DNA of 64,000 bases from assembly GCF_042685365.1 (NCBI RefSeq), contig NZ_JBHUMY010000012.1, forward strand, positions 186,001 to 250,000. The letters run 5' to 3'. Shown one piece after another: positions 51,378 to 61,188 of this stretch. Position 1 is the stretch's first letter. Each line of letters opens with the position of its first letter. This DNA is from Paenibacillus_AP thailandensis. GTDB taxonomy: Bacteria; Bacillota; Bacilli; Paenibacillales; Paenibacillaceae. The notes below the pieces were generated by a model. The model did no database searches. It was not told where the DNA came from and was given only the letters and a program-made list of their open reading frames with translations. A program made the position numbers and the translations under genes.

Positions 51378-51752
51378 TTAGAAATGATAAGCTCGCGCAA
51401 GCGAGTAGCCGGCCGCGGCAAGCGGCAGGCCGATTCCGTACGTGCATGCCATATAGTAGAAGGCAGCCCGATAGCGTCTCTGCTCAAGCATCGCGACCAG
51501 CTGCGCGTTCAAGGTCGAAAAGGTCGTGAACCCGCCCAGAAAGCCCGTTCCGGCCAGCGCATACCAAGCCGCATGACGCTCGTCTAACGCGGCTCCGGCG
51601 AGCAGCCCCAGCAGAAGCGATCCGAGGCAGTTGATGAACAAGGTGGCGTAATGGGCGGGCTTTCCGTATTTCGCAGCCAGAAGCCCTAACCCGTAGCGGG
51701 CGACGGAGCCTCCCGCTCCGCCGGCGACAACGGCGGCAAGCAGCGCGATCAT
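51378..51752 (-). CDS. crcB: Fluoride efflux channel subunit CrcB (second copy)
   Basis: A 124-residue four-helix membrane protein of the CrcB/Fluc family. It contains GGAGGSVARYGLG, FINCLGSLLLGLLAG and GFLGGFTTFSTLNAQ, the conserved N and TTFS positions of fluoride channels. Fluc channels are dual-topology dimers; when two genes occur in tandem they usually form a heterodimer with fixed opposite orientations. Its ATG overlaps the first crcB by four bases. The gene is 36 bases upstream of aroA. No fluoride riboswitch was recognised upstream of the group. Confidence 0.92.
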   Translation of the reverse strand: MIALLAAVVAGGAGGSVARYGLGLLAAKYGKPAHYATLFINCLGSLLLGLLAGAALDERHAAWYALAGTGFLGGFTTFSTLNAQLVAMLEQRRYRAAFYYMACTYGIGLPLAAAGYSLARAYHF

Positions 51753-52141
51753 ACGTCGCGCTTCCTTTCCGCCCGCCGCTTGGTCATATGCATTCCGGCC
51801 GCGGCGAAGAGAATGCCGCCAGCCATGCTGAAGCCGGCATAGGTCGCCGCGGAGAAGATATGGCCTTCCCGCAGCATTTCCACCGTCTCGACGCTAAAAG
51901 CGGAAAACGTCGTGAATCCCCCCAGCACTCCCGTCCCGATTCCTTCCTTCCAGAAGGCGCCGATCGGCTTAACCGCCGCTTGACCGCTCAGCAATCCAAG
52001 CAGGAAGCTTCCGAGCATATTGCACAGCAGCGTAGCGTAAGGCCAACTGCCGGCCGAAGCCGGCCCGAAGGCGAAGCCGGTCCCGTATCGCGCCGCGGCG
52101 CCCAAAGCGCCCCCTATCGCAACAGCCATCGCCAGCTTCAT
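51749..52141 (-). CDS. crcB: Fluoride efflux channel subunit CrcB (first copy)
   Basis: A 130-residue CrcB/Fluc-family protein with four helices. Motifs are GGALGAAARYGTG, LLCNMLGSFLLGLLSG and GVLGGFTTFSAFSVETVEML, and the tail is basic (KRRAERKRDV), which helps set orientation. It differs clearly from the second copy, fitting an antiparallel heterodimer. Its start overlaps the aroK stop by four bases (ATGA) and its stop overlaps the next crcB start, so aroK-crcB-crcB are translated as a chain. Confidence 0.92.
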   Translation of the reverse strand: MKLAMAVAIGGALGAAARYGTGFAFGPASAGSWPYATLLCNMLGSFLLGLLSGQAAVKPIGAFWKEGIGTGVLGGFTTFSAFSVETVEMLREGHIFSAATYAGFSMAGGILFAAAGMHMTKRRAERKRDV

Positions 52142-52659
52142 AACCGCCGTTTCCAGCCTTCCATAATGGCGGCCGCTACTTCTTCGGCCGTCATGCTCGT
52201 CGTATCGATGATTGAGTGGGCGAAATCGTAAACCGATCTGCGCTGTTCGAGCAGCAGAGGAACGCGATTTTCCGCGTCGCCGGCCAGCAGCGGCCTTGCC
52301 GGATCCGCTTGCACGCGGGCGATAATGTGCGAAGCGTCGGCCTTCAGCGCCACAACGTAACCGCGTGCCAGCATCGCTTGGCGGTTACGCTCCGCCAGCG
52401 GCGCTCCGCCTCCCGTCGCAACGACGGCAGGCCCGGGAGCGTTCATGACCGATTCGATCACTTCGCTTTCGATCCGGCGAAAGCTCTCTTCGCCCGCTTC
52501 CGCGAAAATCGCGGCGATCGGACGGCCCTCTCTCTCCACGATTTCATCGTCCGTGTCGATCCGGAGCCAGCCGAGCTCATCGGCCAGCAGGCGGCTTACC
52601 GTCGATTTGCCCGTTCCCATAAAACCGACCAGCACGATTTTGTTCGTTCCCGTCTCCAA
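52138..52659 (-). CDS. aroK: Shikimate kinase
   Basis: Phosphorylates shikimate at the 3-position with ATP. The 173-residue protein starts METGTNKIVLVGFMGTGKSTVSRLLADELG with the P-loop GFMGTGKST, followed by the shikimate-binding DTDDEIVEREG, GGGAPL and lid DPARPLLAG. I prefer TTG 52659, which has AGGTG seven bases upstream; a TTG nine codons earlier sits almost on its ribosome site. It is the first gene of the overlapping aroK-crcB-crcB chain, with aroA, the next shikimate-pathway enzyme after it, further down. Confidence 0.93.
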   Translation of the reverse strand: METGTNKIVLVGFMGTGKSTVSRLLADELGWLRIDTDDEIVEREGRPIAAIFAEAGEESFRRIESEVIESVMNAPGPAVVATGGGAPLAERNRQAMLARGYVVALKADASHIIARVQADPARPLLAGDAENRVPLLLEQRRSVYDFAHSIIDTTSMTAEEVAAAIMEGWKRRL

Positions 52660-52847
52660 ACTTATGCACCTGCTTTTCCTTTTCAAGCCTTTCCGCTTTA
52701 ACGCTTTAAGCCCTTAAATTTGTTTTAGCCGTTTACAAACTATCATATCATGTTTTCTTTGTCTCCGGGTATAAAAAAGTTGCATCTGCCGTATGGATGA
52801 TAAAAAGCAGTAACGTTATTCGAATGAGAATTAAGGAGTGATGCGCC

Positions 52848-53156
52848 GTGAACGGATCGGAACACGCCGGCTCCCACCCGAACGACAAACGGATCAGCGT
52901 TATTATGGATCCGAATCACCCGCTTTGCCGGGAGGATGTCGTCTGGATGCTGGAGTATATCAAAAAAAAGGTGGCCGACAAAGACCCCTCCTTGCTAGGT
53001 CTTGCACAGCCACGCTTGATTCAAAATTTTCATGCTTTCGCCGAAGCGGCGATGTCGCTCGTCCACAGGCGACATTGCTCCGAGCAGGAGGCCGACCGCA
53101 TGCGCAGCTGGCTGCGGGAAGCGGCTTTCGGCCTTTGGCCGGAAAGCGGCAACTAA
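52848..53156 (+). CDS. Small soluble hypothetical protein
   Basis: A 102-residue protein I do not recognise. It is soluble and predicted mainly helical (REDVVWMLEYIKKKVADKDPSLLGLAQPRLIQNFHAFAEAAMSLVHRR and EQEADRMRSWLREAAFGLWP). Coding reality is supported by GTG 52848 preceded by AAGGAGTGATG at four to eight bases and by even codon use. It is isolated between the divergent aroK group and the converging gndA. No motif allows a function. Confidence 0.6.
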   Translation: MNGSEHAGSHPNDKRISVIMDPNHPLCREDVVWMLEYIKKKVADKDPSLLGLAQPRLIQNFHAFAEAAMSLVHRRHCSEQEADRMRSWLREAAFGLWPESGN

Positions 53157-53250
53157 GCGCCGCGGACAAGCTTAGCCGGCAGACGTTCATGCATCGCTTC
53201 CGCCGAAGCTTGGCCCCCCGGGAGCGGCCGAATCGGATAACTGCAGCCGA

Positions 53251-54660
<1,410 letters not shown>

Positions 54661-54881
54661 CTGGTCCTTCCACCTTTTTATTCAAATTTTTAGTCAAATC
54701 CCATTTTACTGTTTTTTCAAACAAATGAAAACATGCGAAAGACCGATTGTGCGCCGATTCCCTATCAATAATATTGACCCGTTCGCAAAGTTTGTCTTAT
54801 ATTGCGGCAACCGAAGCTGAAACGAATGAGTCGTCCCTGACATCCGGACGAGGCGTTTCGGCGAGAAAAGAGAAGCAAACA

Positions 54882-54953
54882 AGGAGCTGCCCGCGATCGT
54901 GAAACGCCCCCATGTCCTGCATCGATCAGGGGCGCTCTATCCCGGCAGCTCCT
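54882..54953 (-). terminator. Compound hairpin after the 54988 gene
   Basis: Outer arms AGGAGCTGCC/GGCAGCTCCT (54882-54891 and 54944-54953) enclose an inner stem CGCCCC/GGGGCG (54905-54910 and 54929-54934). On the minus strand TTGTTTGCTTCTCTTTTC follows, so it probably terminates the upstream minus-strand gene. Confidence 0.65.
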
Positions 54954-54987
54954 CTATTCCCGTCTCTATTCCATCCATCCGTTTACT

Positions 54988-55584
54988 TCACATCTCCAGC
55001 TGCAGCATCTCGGCGCGCAGCGCTACGAGCCTTTCCTTGGAAGCCGCAACCTCCTCCTGCAAGCCGTTCTGCAACGCCTCGTGCAATACGGACAGCTCGT
55101 AATCGAGCTCGTAACGGAGTACCGGCACGCGTTCCTCCGCCCGCTTCGACTGGTACGCCTTGATCATTTCCTCGATCGTAACGACCGGTTTCTTCTGGTA
55201 AACAATCCGATGTTCCATGCCGGACACCTCCACAAGTCTAATAATTTCGCCGAACATTATGTTCTCAATGACGATCTGGCGGTCCTTGATCCGTTTGACC
55301 ACCGCATGTCCACGTGTGTCATTTATCAGCTTTTCGATCAGCTCCGACAGCTTTTCGTCCTTAATGATATAATCGCCCACGATTTTGTAACGATTTTTCA
55401 TGCGCTGAAACCGGAGTTTGACCAGCTTGCGTCCCGTTCTTATCGAAATAAGAAACTGGTACTCCGTCTCGCTCCAATACAAGGAGTATCCTTCCTGAAT
55501 AAGATCGCGGATGAGATTTTGGATTTGCCGGCGGTCAAATCGCAGCTCCAAATTGCAGTACTCGACTTCGTAGCTTTTGTTCAC
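54988..55584 (-). CDS. Hypothetical protein with C-terminal coiled coil
   Basis: A 198-residue soluble protein, conserved-looking but not recognised. The N-terminal part is rich in strands and aromatic residues (VEYCNLELRFDRRQIQNLIRDLIQEGYSLYWSETEYQFLISIRTGRKLVKLRF), the middle has HAVVKRIKDRQIVIENIMFGEIIRLVEVSG, and the last 50 residues are a likely coiled coil (LSVLHEALQNGLQEEVAASKERLVALRAEMLQLEM). No signal peptide or membrane helix. GTG 55584 follows GGGAGGG by six bases. It stands alone with a hairpin terminator. Function unknown. Confidence 0.65.
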   Translation of the reverse strand: MNKSYEVEYCNLELRFDRRQIQNLIRDLIQEGYSLYWSETEYQFLISIRTGRKLVKLRFQRMKNRYKIVGDYIIKDEKLSELIEKLINDTRGHAVVKRIKDRQIVIENIMFGEIIRLVEVSGMEHRIVYQKKPVVTIEEMIKAYQSKRAEERVPVLRYELDYELSVLHEALQNGLQEEVAASKERLVALRAEMLQLEM

Positions 55585-55908
55585 GGCAATCCCTCCCTTG
55601 CTTAATCGATTCGATTAGTTAGCTGAATGTTCTGACAATTCATTGCTTATTCCTATCTTATACTCCATCCTATGTAATGGCAACTTGGATTATTGACTAA
55701 TTTTAACGCCCCAAGCGCTTATTGCGCATAAAAAAATAAAATCCGCGCCTGTCCCTCCATTTTCACCCGTTCTTCATAAACCGGCGTTTCCGGTATGCTA
55801 TAATGAAGCCAGATTTTAGTCCGCAACGAGCGGCGGGACTATCATTTGCAGACTCCGCTCCAACCGGACAATTCCGCCCCAGGACAAACAAAGGAGTGAC
55901 TTTAAGCG
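55585..55908. other. Divergent intergenic region before yktB
   Basis: No gene seen in 324 bases. The right half contains the yktB promoter (55796-55804) and an approximately 95-base leader in which GAGCGG/CCGCTC and GGCGGG/CCGCCC could form alternative stems. The left half should hold the promoter of the minus-strand gene at 54988. Confidence 0.45.
55796..55804 (+). promoter_or_regulatory. Extended -10 promoter of yktB
   Basis: TGCTATAAT, a perfect extended -10 element (TATAAT at 55799-55804), about 105 bases upstream of the gene. No -35 match is evident. Confidence 0.5.
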
Positions 55909-56571
55909 ATGACGATGCACAATACGAGCGAAGCGCCTTCGACATTCGAAGGCTTCCGCAAGGCGGACTTCGAAACGTTTCATATCGAAGGGCTGGAAGG
56001 TAGAATGGAAGCCATCCAGAACCGGATTCAACCGAAATTCAAGCTGATCGGCGAAGAGCTGGCCGCCCGCCTTTCCCCTTCCGCCGGACGCGAAATGTTT
56101 CTCCATATTTCGAAACACGCGCGCCGAACCGTCAATCCGCCCAAGGATACGTGGCTCGCGATTTGCCATAACAAGCGGGGTTATAAGGCGCACCCGCATT
56201 TTCAGTTGGGTCTGTTCGACGACCATCTGTTTCTTTGGTTCGCCCTTATTTACGAGCTTCCGAACAAATCGGCCATTGCGTCCGCCTATTTAAACGACCT
56301 GGACAAGCTTGTGGACGCCGTGCCGCAAGATTACGTCCTGTCGGCGGATCATATGCAAAAAGCGGCCGTTCCGGTCGCCTCGATGGACAAGGCGCAATGG
56401 CGGGAGACGCTCGTTCGCTTCCGCGACGTCAAAAAAGCCGAGTTGCTGATCGGCAAACATATCGAAGCCGGCAACAAGCTGGTGCAGGACGGCCCCGCTT
56501 TGCTGCGGTACGCGGAGCTGACGTTCGAAAGTCTTATGCCGCTTTACCGCATGGCGATCTCGCAGATCTAG
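55909..56571 (+). CDS. YktB family protein (UPF0637, DUF1054)
   Basis: A 220-residue soluble protein matching the YktB family along its length: FEGFRKADFETFHIEGLEGRMEAIQNRIQPKFKLIGEELA, FLHISKHARRTVNPPKDTWLAICHNKRGYKAHPHFQLGLFDDHLFLWFALIYE. The Bacillus and Staphylococcus proteins have known structures but no established function. ATG 55909 follows AAGGAGTGA; an ATG two codons later is an alternative. It ends at a bidirectional terminator shared with the converging MFS gene. Confidence 0.9.
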   Translation: MTMHNTSEAPSTFEGFRKADFETFHIEGLEGRMEAIQNRIQPKFKLIGEELAARLSPSAGREMFLHISKHARRTVNPPKDTWLAICHNKRGYKAHPHFQLGLFDDHLFLWFALIYELPNKSAIASAYLNDLDKLVDAVPQDYVLSADHMQKAAVPVASMDKAQWRETLVRFRDVKKAELLIGKHIEAGNKLVQDGPALLRYAELTFESLMPLYRMAISQI

Positions 56572-56602
56572 CCGACTGCCGCCCTTTCCGCGGCGAACGG
56601 CT

Positions 56603-56645
56603 AAAGGCCATGAATCGCGCCCCATCGGCTCGGTTCATGGCCTTT
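56603..56645. terminator. Bidirectional terminator of yktB and the MFS gene
   Basis: AAAGGCCATGAA/TTCATGGCCTTT with a 19-base loop between converging genes; short A/T runs on both sides. Confidence 0.82.
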
Positions 56646-56648
56646 GTC

Positions 56649-57833
56649 TCATTCCGCTTGCAATACGGCGATTCGGCCGTCCAGCCGCTTGAATCTGACC
56701 AGCAGCAGCGTTGCGGCCAGGCATAGCAGTCCGCCGAGCAAATACGGCAGCCGCAGATCGACCGTAAACAGGAAAGTGCCGAGCAGCGGCCCCGCAATCC
56801 GTCCCAGACTGTCCATCGACGAGCTGAGCCCGGAGGCGATCCCTTGGCTGACGGTCGTTTTTTGCGTAATAAGCGACGAAACGCACGGTTTAATAAGCGA
56901 ATTGCCGGCGCCGAACACGGCAAGGGACAGTACAGCCCACCACAGCGAGTTCGCCCAGAGCAGCAGCAGGAATCCGGCAGCCGACAGGATCAGGCCGAGC
57001 CCGATATATTTCGGCTCCTCGCCCTTCTTCACTTTACGCCGCACGAAGCCGCCTTGAATGAGCGCCCCGACCGCACCGCAAACGAAAAACAAAATGCCGA
57101 CCTCGAGCGGCGTCACACCGAACCGCTCCATTCCGAAAAACTGCAGCGTCGCCTCCAAGCCCGCCAGCGTAAACGTAACGAAAAACGCAAGCACGTACAA
57201 ATATTTGAGCGGACCCGAGAAAGCGGTCCACCGCGAAGGCCTACGTCCGCCCCGGCCGGCCCGGCGCCGTTCCGGAGCAAGCGATTCGTTCAGCTTCCAC
57301 GCCGCCAGCGCAAGCGTAAGGAGGGCCAGCGCCGCTGCCGCAAAGAACGGAGCTTCGAGGGCGATTAAGCTGAGGAGCCCGCCAAAGCCGGGTCCTAACG
57401 TAAAGCCGAGCCCGATCGACATGCCGACGAGCGCCATCCCCTTCGTCCTTTTGTCGGGCGGCGTAATGTCCGCCACGTAGGCGACGATGACGGACGTCAC
57501 CGCGCCGGAGAATAAGCCGCCAAGCACGCGCGAAGCGTACATCATAATCAGGCTGCCGTTCGACAGACCGAACAACAGGAAGCTGACGGCAAAACCGGCA
57601 ACGCCGGTCAGAATGATCGGACGCCTGCCCGCCCGGTCCGACAAGCCGCCCCAGAACGGGGACAATACGAACGATATCGCGGAATAAATGGCCAGCATAT
57701 AGCCCGTATGGCGTTCCGCTCCGGCGGGGTCGGCGCCGCTTATCATTTCCGGCATAACCGGAATAATAATCCCAAAGCCCAAAAAGGTGGTCGCAAGCAC
57801 AGCCATGACGATAGCCAATCGTTGATCCTTCAT
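56649..57833 (-). CDS. MFS drug-type transporter (TetA-like, 12 helices)
   Basis: A 394-residue major facilitator. Signature pieces are FLGFGIIIPVMPEM in helix 1, the loop 2-3 motif GGLSDRAGRRPIIL, MYASRVLGGLFSGAVTSVIVAYVADITPPDKRTKGMALVGMSIGLGFTLGPGFGG in helices 4-5 (drug-antiporter motif C like), and a central basic loop (APERRRAGRGGRRPSR). It most resembles proton-coupled tetracycline or multidrug exporters of Bacillales, but the substrate is unknown. ATG 57833 has AAGGAGG 12 bases upstream; the TTG 12 bases earlier abuts that site. It is divergent from speA. Confidence 0.87.
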   Translation of the reverse strand: MKDQRLAIVMAVLATTFLGFGIIIPVMPEMISGADPAGAERHTGYMLAIYSAISFVLSPFWGGLSDRAGRRPIILTGVAGFAVSFLLFGLSNGSLIMMYASRVLGGLFSGAVTSVIVAYVADITPPDKRTKGMALVGMSIGLGFTLGPGFGGLLSLIALEAPFFAAAALALLTLALAAWKLNESLAPERRRAGRGGRRPSRWTAFSGPLKYLYVLAFFVTFTLAGLEATLQFFGMERFGVTPLEVGILFFVCGAVGALIQGGFVRRKVKKGEEPKYIGLGLILSAAGFLLLLWANSLWWAVLSLAVFGAGNSLIKPCVSSLITQKTTVSQGIASGLSSSMDSLGRIAGPLLGTFLFTVDLRLPYLLGGLLCLAATLLLVRFKRLDGRIAVLQAE

Positions 57834-57936
57834 TTTCCGTTTCAACCTCCTTCCGCTATCGTACCATATTCGTTCCGAAGTGCCATATTAACAATTGAAC
57901 ATTCGTCGAACTCGGCCCGTACCGCAAAATTGCTCC

Positions 57937-57964
57937 TTGCATTCCGAGACGGTTTTGCTATACT
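57937..57964 (+). promoter_or_regulatory. speA promoter
   Basis: TTGCAT (57937-57942), a 16-base spacer ending in TGC, and TATACT (57959-57964) form an extended -10 promoter with a partial -35, 56 bases before speA. Confidence 0.5.
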
Positions 57965-58019
57965 CATCCTAGTTTGTTTACAGCTCTCACATCAGTAGAA
58001 AAGGCAGGGATGAAAAGCG

Positions 58020-59489
58020 ATGGATCACAACAAAACCCCGCTGTTCACCGCGCTCCGCAACCATGCGGCGCATAATCCGGTCCAGTTTCACATACCGGGA
58101 CATAAAAAAGGTTTCGGCACCGATCCGGAATTTCGCGAATTTATCGGCGACAACGCGTTGTCGATCGACCTTATCAATATAGCTCCGCTGGACGACCTTC
58201 ATCAGCCGACAGGCGTCATCGAAGAAGCCCAGAAGCTTGCCGCCGACGCTTTTGGCGCGGATTACACGTATTTTTCGGTACAAGGCACAAGCGGCGCGAT
58301 CATGACGATGATTTTGTCCGTCTGCTCGCCCGGCGATAAAATTATCGTTCCGCGCAACGTCCATAAGTCGGTCATGTCGGCGATCATCTTCGCCGGCGCT
58401 CGTCCGGTCTTTATTTCGCCCGCGCGCGACGCCAATCTGGGCATCGACCACGGCATTACGACCCGCTCGGTCCGCAGGGCGCTGGAACGCCATCCGGACG
58501 CCAAAGCCGTGCTCGTCATCAATCCGACTTACTTCGGCATTTGCGCCAATTTGAAAGAAATCGTCGATCTCGTCCACTCGTACGACATTCCGGTGCTTGT
58601 CGACGAAGCCCACGGCGTGCTCATTCATTTTCACGAGAAGCTGCCGATGTCGGCGATGCAAGCCGGCGCGGATATGGCGGCGACCAGCGTCCACAAGCTG
58701 GGCGGCTCCATGACGCAAAGCTCCATTCTGAACGTGCGCAAAGGCTACGTCAACCCTTACCGCGTCCAAACGATTATAAGCATGCTGACGACGACTTCGA
58801 CGTCGTACCTGCTGCTCGGCTCGCTCGATACGTCCCGCCGCAATCTGGCCATCAACGGGCACGAAATGGCGGAGCGCGCCATTAAGCTGGCGACCTACGC
58901 CCGGGAGCAAATCAACCAAATTCCCGGTCTTTACTGCTTTGGCGAAGAGCTGCTCGGGGACGAAGCCACCTACGATTACGACCCGACCAAAGTGACCGTC
59001 CATGTGCGCCATCTGGGCATTACCGGCTACGACGTGGAGAACTGGCTGCGCGAGCATCACAACGTCGAAATCGAGCTTAGCGACATGTACAATATTTTGT
59101 GCCTGATCACGGCCGGCGACAACGAAGAATCCGTCGAGAAGCTGCTGGCCGCCCTTCGCGACTTGTCCGAACGGTTCCACGAAGGCGCCGAGGCCCGGGA
59201 GCTGATCGTCAAAATCCCGGACATCCCGCAGCTGTCGCTGACGCCGCGCGACGCCTTCTACGCCGAGACGGAAACGATTCCGTTCAAGGAGTCGGCCGGC
59301 CGGATTATCGCGGAGTTCATTTACGTGTACCCGCCGGGCATCCCGATTTTGCTGCCGGGCGAGGTTATATCGCAGAAGAACATCGATTACATCGTCGACC
59401 ATGTCGAAGTCGGACTCCCGGTGAAAGGTCCGGAAGACCGGAGCATCGAATTCGTAAAAGTAATCGTGGAAGAAACGGCCATTTCCTGA
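58020..59489 (+). CDS. speA: PLP-dependent arginine (Orn/Lys/Arg) decarboxylase
   Basis: A 489-residue fold-type I decarboxylase of the SpeA/YaaO group, which makes agmatine from arginine in the polyamine pathway of Bacillus. It begins with the substrate-loop sequence PVQFHIPGHKKGFGTDPEF, has FSVQGTSGAIMTMILSVCSPGDKIIVPRN, the PLP Asp in VDEAHGVLIHFHEKLPMSA and the Schiff-base lysine in ATSVHKLGGSMTQSS, and the C-terminal domain with YPPGIPILLPGEVI. Lysine or ornithine as substrate cannot be excluded by sequence alone. ATG 58020 follows AGGGATGA. mtnN, which handles methylthioadenosine from polyamine synthesis, is in the same window but not linked. Confidence 0.88.
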   Translation: MDHNKTPLFTALRNHAAHNPVQFHIPGHKKGFGTDPEFREFIGDNALSIDLINIAPLDDLHQPTGVIEEAQKLAADAFGADYTYFSVQGTSGAIMTMILSVCSPGDKIIVPRNVHKSVMSAIIFAGARPVFISPARDANLGIDHGITTRSVRRALERHPDAKAVLVINPTYFGICANLKEIVDLVHSYDIPVLVDEAHGVLIHFHEKLPMSAMQAGADMAATSVHKLGGSMTQSSILNVRKGYVNPYRVQTIISMLTTTSTSYLLLGSLDTSRRNLAINGHEMAERAIKLATYAREQINQIPGLYCFGEELLGDEATYDYDPTKVTVHVRHLGITGYDVENWLREHHNVEIELSDMYNILCLITAGDNEESVEKLLAALRDLSERFHEGAEARELIVKIPDIPQLSLTPRDAFYAETETIPFKESAGRIIAEFIYVYPPGIPILLPGEVISQKNIDYIVDHVEVGLPVKGPEDRSIEFVKVIVEETAIS

Positions 59490-59501
59490 CGGCAAACGAT
59501 T

Positions 59502-59547
59502 GCCGGGAGCCTTTCGCCGCTGGCGGATCGAGGCTCCCGGCTTTTTT
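59502..59547 (+). terminator. Terminator of speA
   Basis: GCCGGGAGCC/GGCTCCCGGC around a 20-base loop, followed by seven T, 13 bases after the stop. Confidence 0.9.
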
Positions 59548-59593
59548 TCCGCAAAACAAAAAGAGGCCTGTCCGGCCTCTTTTTCATGTTTTC

Positions 59594-59902
59594 TTACGCT
59601 TGGTTGTTTTCGTTTTCGGTGCGGGCGATTTCTTCGTAGATGGCCGCTACGCGGTCCCATTCTTCATCGTCCTCGATGCCGACAAGGAACGCTTCCCCGT
59701 CTTCTTCCTCGATGCGGAAAATAACGCCGTCCGCTTCGATATCGTTGCGATCCAGCAATACGGCGTATACGTTGTCCTCGGACTCGAATGTATATACCAT
59801 CACCATCTCGCGTTCTTCGCCTTCGTCGTTCGTTACGACGAAGACATGCTCCTCATGCTCATGGTCATGGTTGCAGTTTTCGTCATGGACGTGCTCGCTC
59901 AT
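59594..59902 (-). CDS. DUF1292 family protein (YrzB-like)
   Basis: A 102-residue, highly acidic protein. After a histidine-rich start (MSEHVHDENCNHDHEHEEHVFVV) comes the DUF1292 core DEGEEREMVMVYTFESEDNVYAVLLDRNDIEADGVIFRIEEEDGEAFLVGIEDDEEWDRVAAIYEEI. The family is widespread in Firmicutes with no known function; the N-terminal His/Cys cluster could bind metal. ATG 59902 has GGGGT six bases upstream and fits the family start better than an ATG ten codons earlier. In Bacillus the family member is in the yrrK-yrzB cluster, which is not present here. Confidence 0.88.
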   Translation of the reverse strand: MSEHVHDENCNHDHEHEEHVFVVTNDEGEEREMVMVYTFESEDNVYAVLLDRNDIEADGVIFRIEEEDGEAFLVGIEDDEEWDRVAAIYEEIARTENENNQA

Positions 59903-60005
59903 TTGTTTACCCCATTTCAGTAGTTGATGCATTTCTTCCGTATCGTACCATGACCGCCATCTCCGGTCAAACCATAAGGCGGCTTCACCGTCTCGCCCAA
60001 GGACA

Positions 60006-60047
60006 AAGGCGCCTCGAACTCCCGGTAGCCCGCGAGGAAGACGCCTT
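60006..60047 (-). terminator. Probable terminator of the stalk-domain gene
   Basis: AAGGCG/CGCCTT with inner CCTCG/CGAGG pairing, followed on the minus strand by TTTGTCC; it starts five bases after the stop at 60052. Confidence 0.55.
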
Positions 60048-60051
60048 CACC

Positions 60052-60618
60052 TTAAGATTCCGACGAAATCAGCAATTCGGATACCGTTGTCCATTCATCG
60101 TCCGGATTGACCTTCAGAGAGAAACGGACCGCATATTTCCCGGCATAATCGAAGCTGTATTGCACATCTTCCGTTCTGTACCAGAAATTGTCCTTCGTAA
60201 TTTCCTGCGTTTGCGACTGGATCGTCTTCTCTTTGCCCCGAGGATCGACGATCGAGATTTTGATGGCCGATATGCTGGTTTTCAAATTATCCACTTGCGC
60301 GAATACGCTAAAAGTATATTTATTCCCTTTGGACACCTTGCCGAAAATCGCGTTATCCTTGAATAACACAAGGTGCACATTAGGTTTTATAATGGTCGCC
60401 TTCTTGCCGGCATTGTTCCACGTGACTTGCGCGCCCAGGCTGTCTGCAACCTCCCGCAGCGGCAAATACGCTTTGCCGTCGATTACGACCCCGTCCTCTC
60501 CGGATTCGCTGCCGTTAATGTATACCCGCACGCTTTGCACCGCTTCGTCCGCAAATATAACCGTGCCCCCCGCGAGCATAAGCACTGACGCCCACATGAC
60601 AACTTTCTTCCATTTCAT
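60052..60618 (-). CDS. Secreted copper-amine-oxidase N-terminal-like (stalk) domain protein
   Basis: A 188-residue exported protein. A signal peptide (MKWKKVVMWASVLMLAGGTVIFA, cleavage near residue 23) is followed by a copper amine oxidase N-terminal-like domain (PF07833, about 28-80: VRVYINGSESGEDGVVIDGKAYLPLREVADSLGAQVTWNNAGKKATI), a repeat common in cell-surface proteins of Paenibacillus. The C-terminal half (about 85-188) is beta-rich and possibly a small immunoglobulin-like domain. No catalytic domain is present, so it is a structural or binding protein. ATG 60618 follows GGAGGG. Monocistronic. Confidence 0.85.
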   Translation of the reverse strand: MKWKKVVMWASVLMLAGGTVIFADEAVQSVRVYINGSESGEDGVVIDGKAYLPLREVADSLGAQVTWNNAGKKATIIKPNVHLVLFKDNAIFGKVSKGNKYTFSVFAQVDNLKTSISAIKISIVDPRGKEKTIQSQTQEITKDNFWYRTEDVQYSFDYAGKYAVRFSLKVNPDDEWTTVSELLISSES

Positions 60619-60794
60619 TTTCCGCCATACCCTCCATCCGGCTATTTCTGGATGTTAGGTTATACTCGATTCCTGTCCGAAAGTTGCGGTCGCGGCAAAA
60701 ATAAAGGCCCGCTCCCCGCCCGCCGCGGAAGAAAGCCTGTCAAAAGTTGTCTATTGCTGCGCTTGCCCGGGAAATGAAGACGTATCCCTTCCCT

Positions 60795-61001
60795 TTACGA
60801 ATAGGTTCTCGTCAAAATGCAAGGAACCCCTTTGCCGATCGCTCCCGGCTCCTGCATGCGGTTGTAATAGCTCATTCCTCTTGCGCACGGCGTTTTGCAA
60901 ACGGCGCATGTGTCCGAAAGCACCAGCTTATAATGATATTGCTTTCGCTCGCTTGCCGGCTTTTTCGTTTTTTTGGCGGCGCTGCTTTTTCCTTTGCTCA
61001 T
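60795..61001 (-). CDS. Small cysteine-containing basic protein
   Basis: A 68-residue protein not recognised. A lysine-rich N-terminus (MSKGKSSAAKKTKKPASERKQ) precedes LVLSDTCAVCKTPCARGMSYYNRMQEPGAIGKGVPC, with cysteines spaced C-x2-C-x3-C and a fourth 20 or so residues later, a pattern that could bind zinc. AGGGG/GCAGGG precede ATG 61001 at a suitable distance. Its size and tail resemble small conserved Paenibacillus proteins, but I cannot name a family. Isolated gene. Confidence 0.5.
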   Translation of the reverse strand: MSKGKSSAAKKTKKPASERKQYHYKLVLSDTCAVCKTPCARGMSYYNRMQEPGAIGKGVPCILTRTYS

Positions 61002-61120
61002 CGCGTTTCCCTGCCCCTCTGCTGCGTTCCTGATTGCATCGTATGCAGCAGAGAAGACAAATGCGCCCGGCTTAAAGCGTCAACCGCAACAATAATTGAC
61101 GGCAGGCCTTAAACCTGTAT

Positions 61121-61158
61121 AACGGCCGGCGGCTCGCCGCAGCGAGACGCCGGCCGTT
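61121..61158. terminator. GC-rich hairpin after the DUF3892 gene
   Basis: AACGGCCGGCG/CGCCGGCCGTT, a perfect 11-base stem with a 16-base loop, 31 bases past the stop at 61189. The T run is poor on both strands, so terminator function is likely but not certain. Confidence 0.55.
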
Positions 61159-61188
61159 TACGATTTAACAAAGGATCGTCGCCTCAAG

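Noticed and set aside
52660..52850. Fluoride riboswitch ahead of the crcB genes
   Set aside because: I looked for the conserved core motifs upstream of aroK and within the crcB junctions and could not see them.
57987..59660. A 557-codon minus-strand frame across speA
   Set aside because: It is antisense to an obvious decarboxylase and has no recognisable motif.
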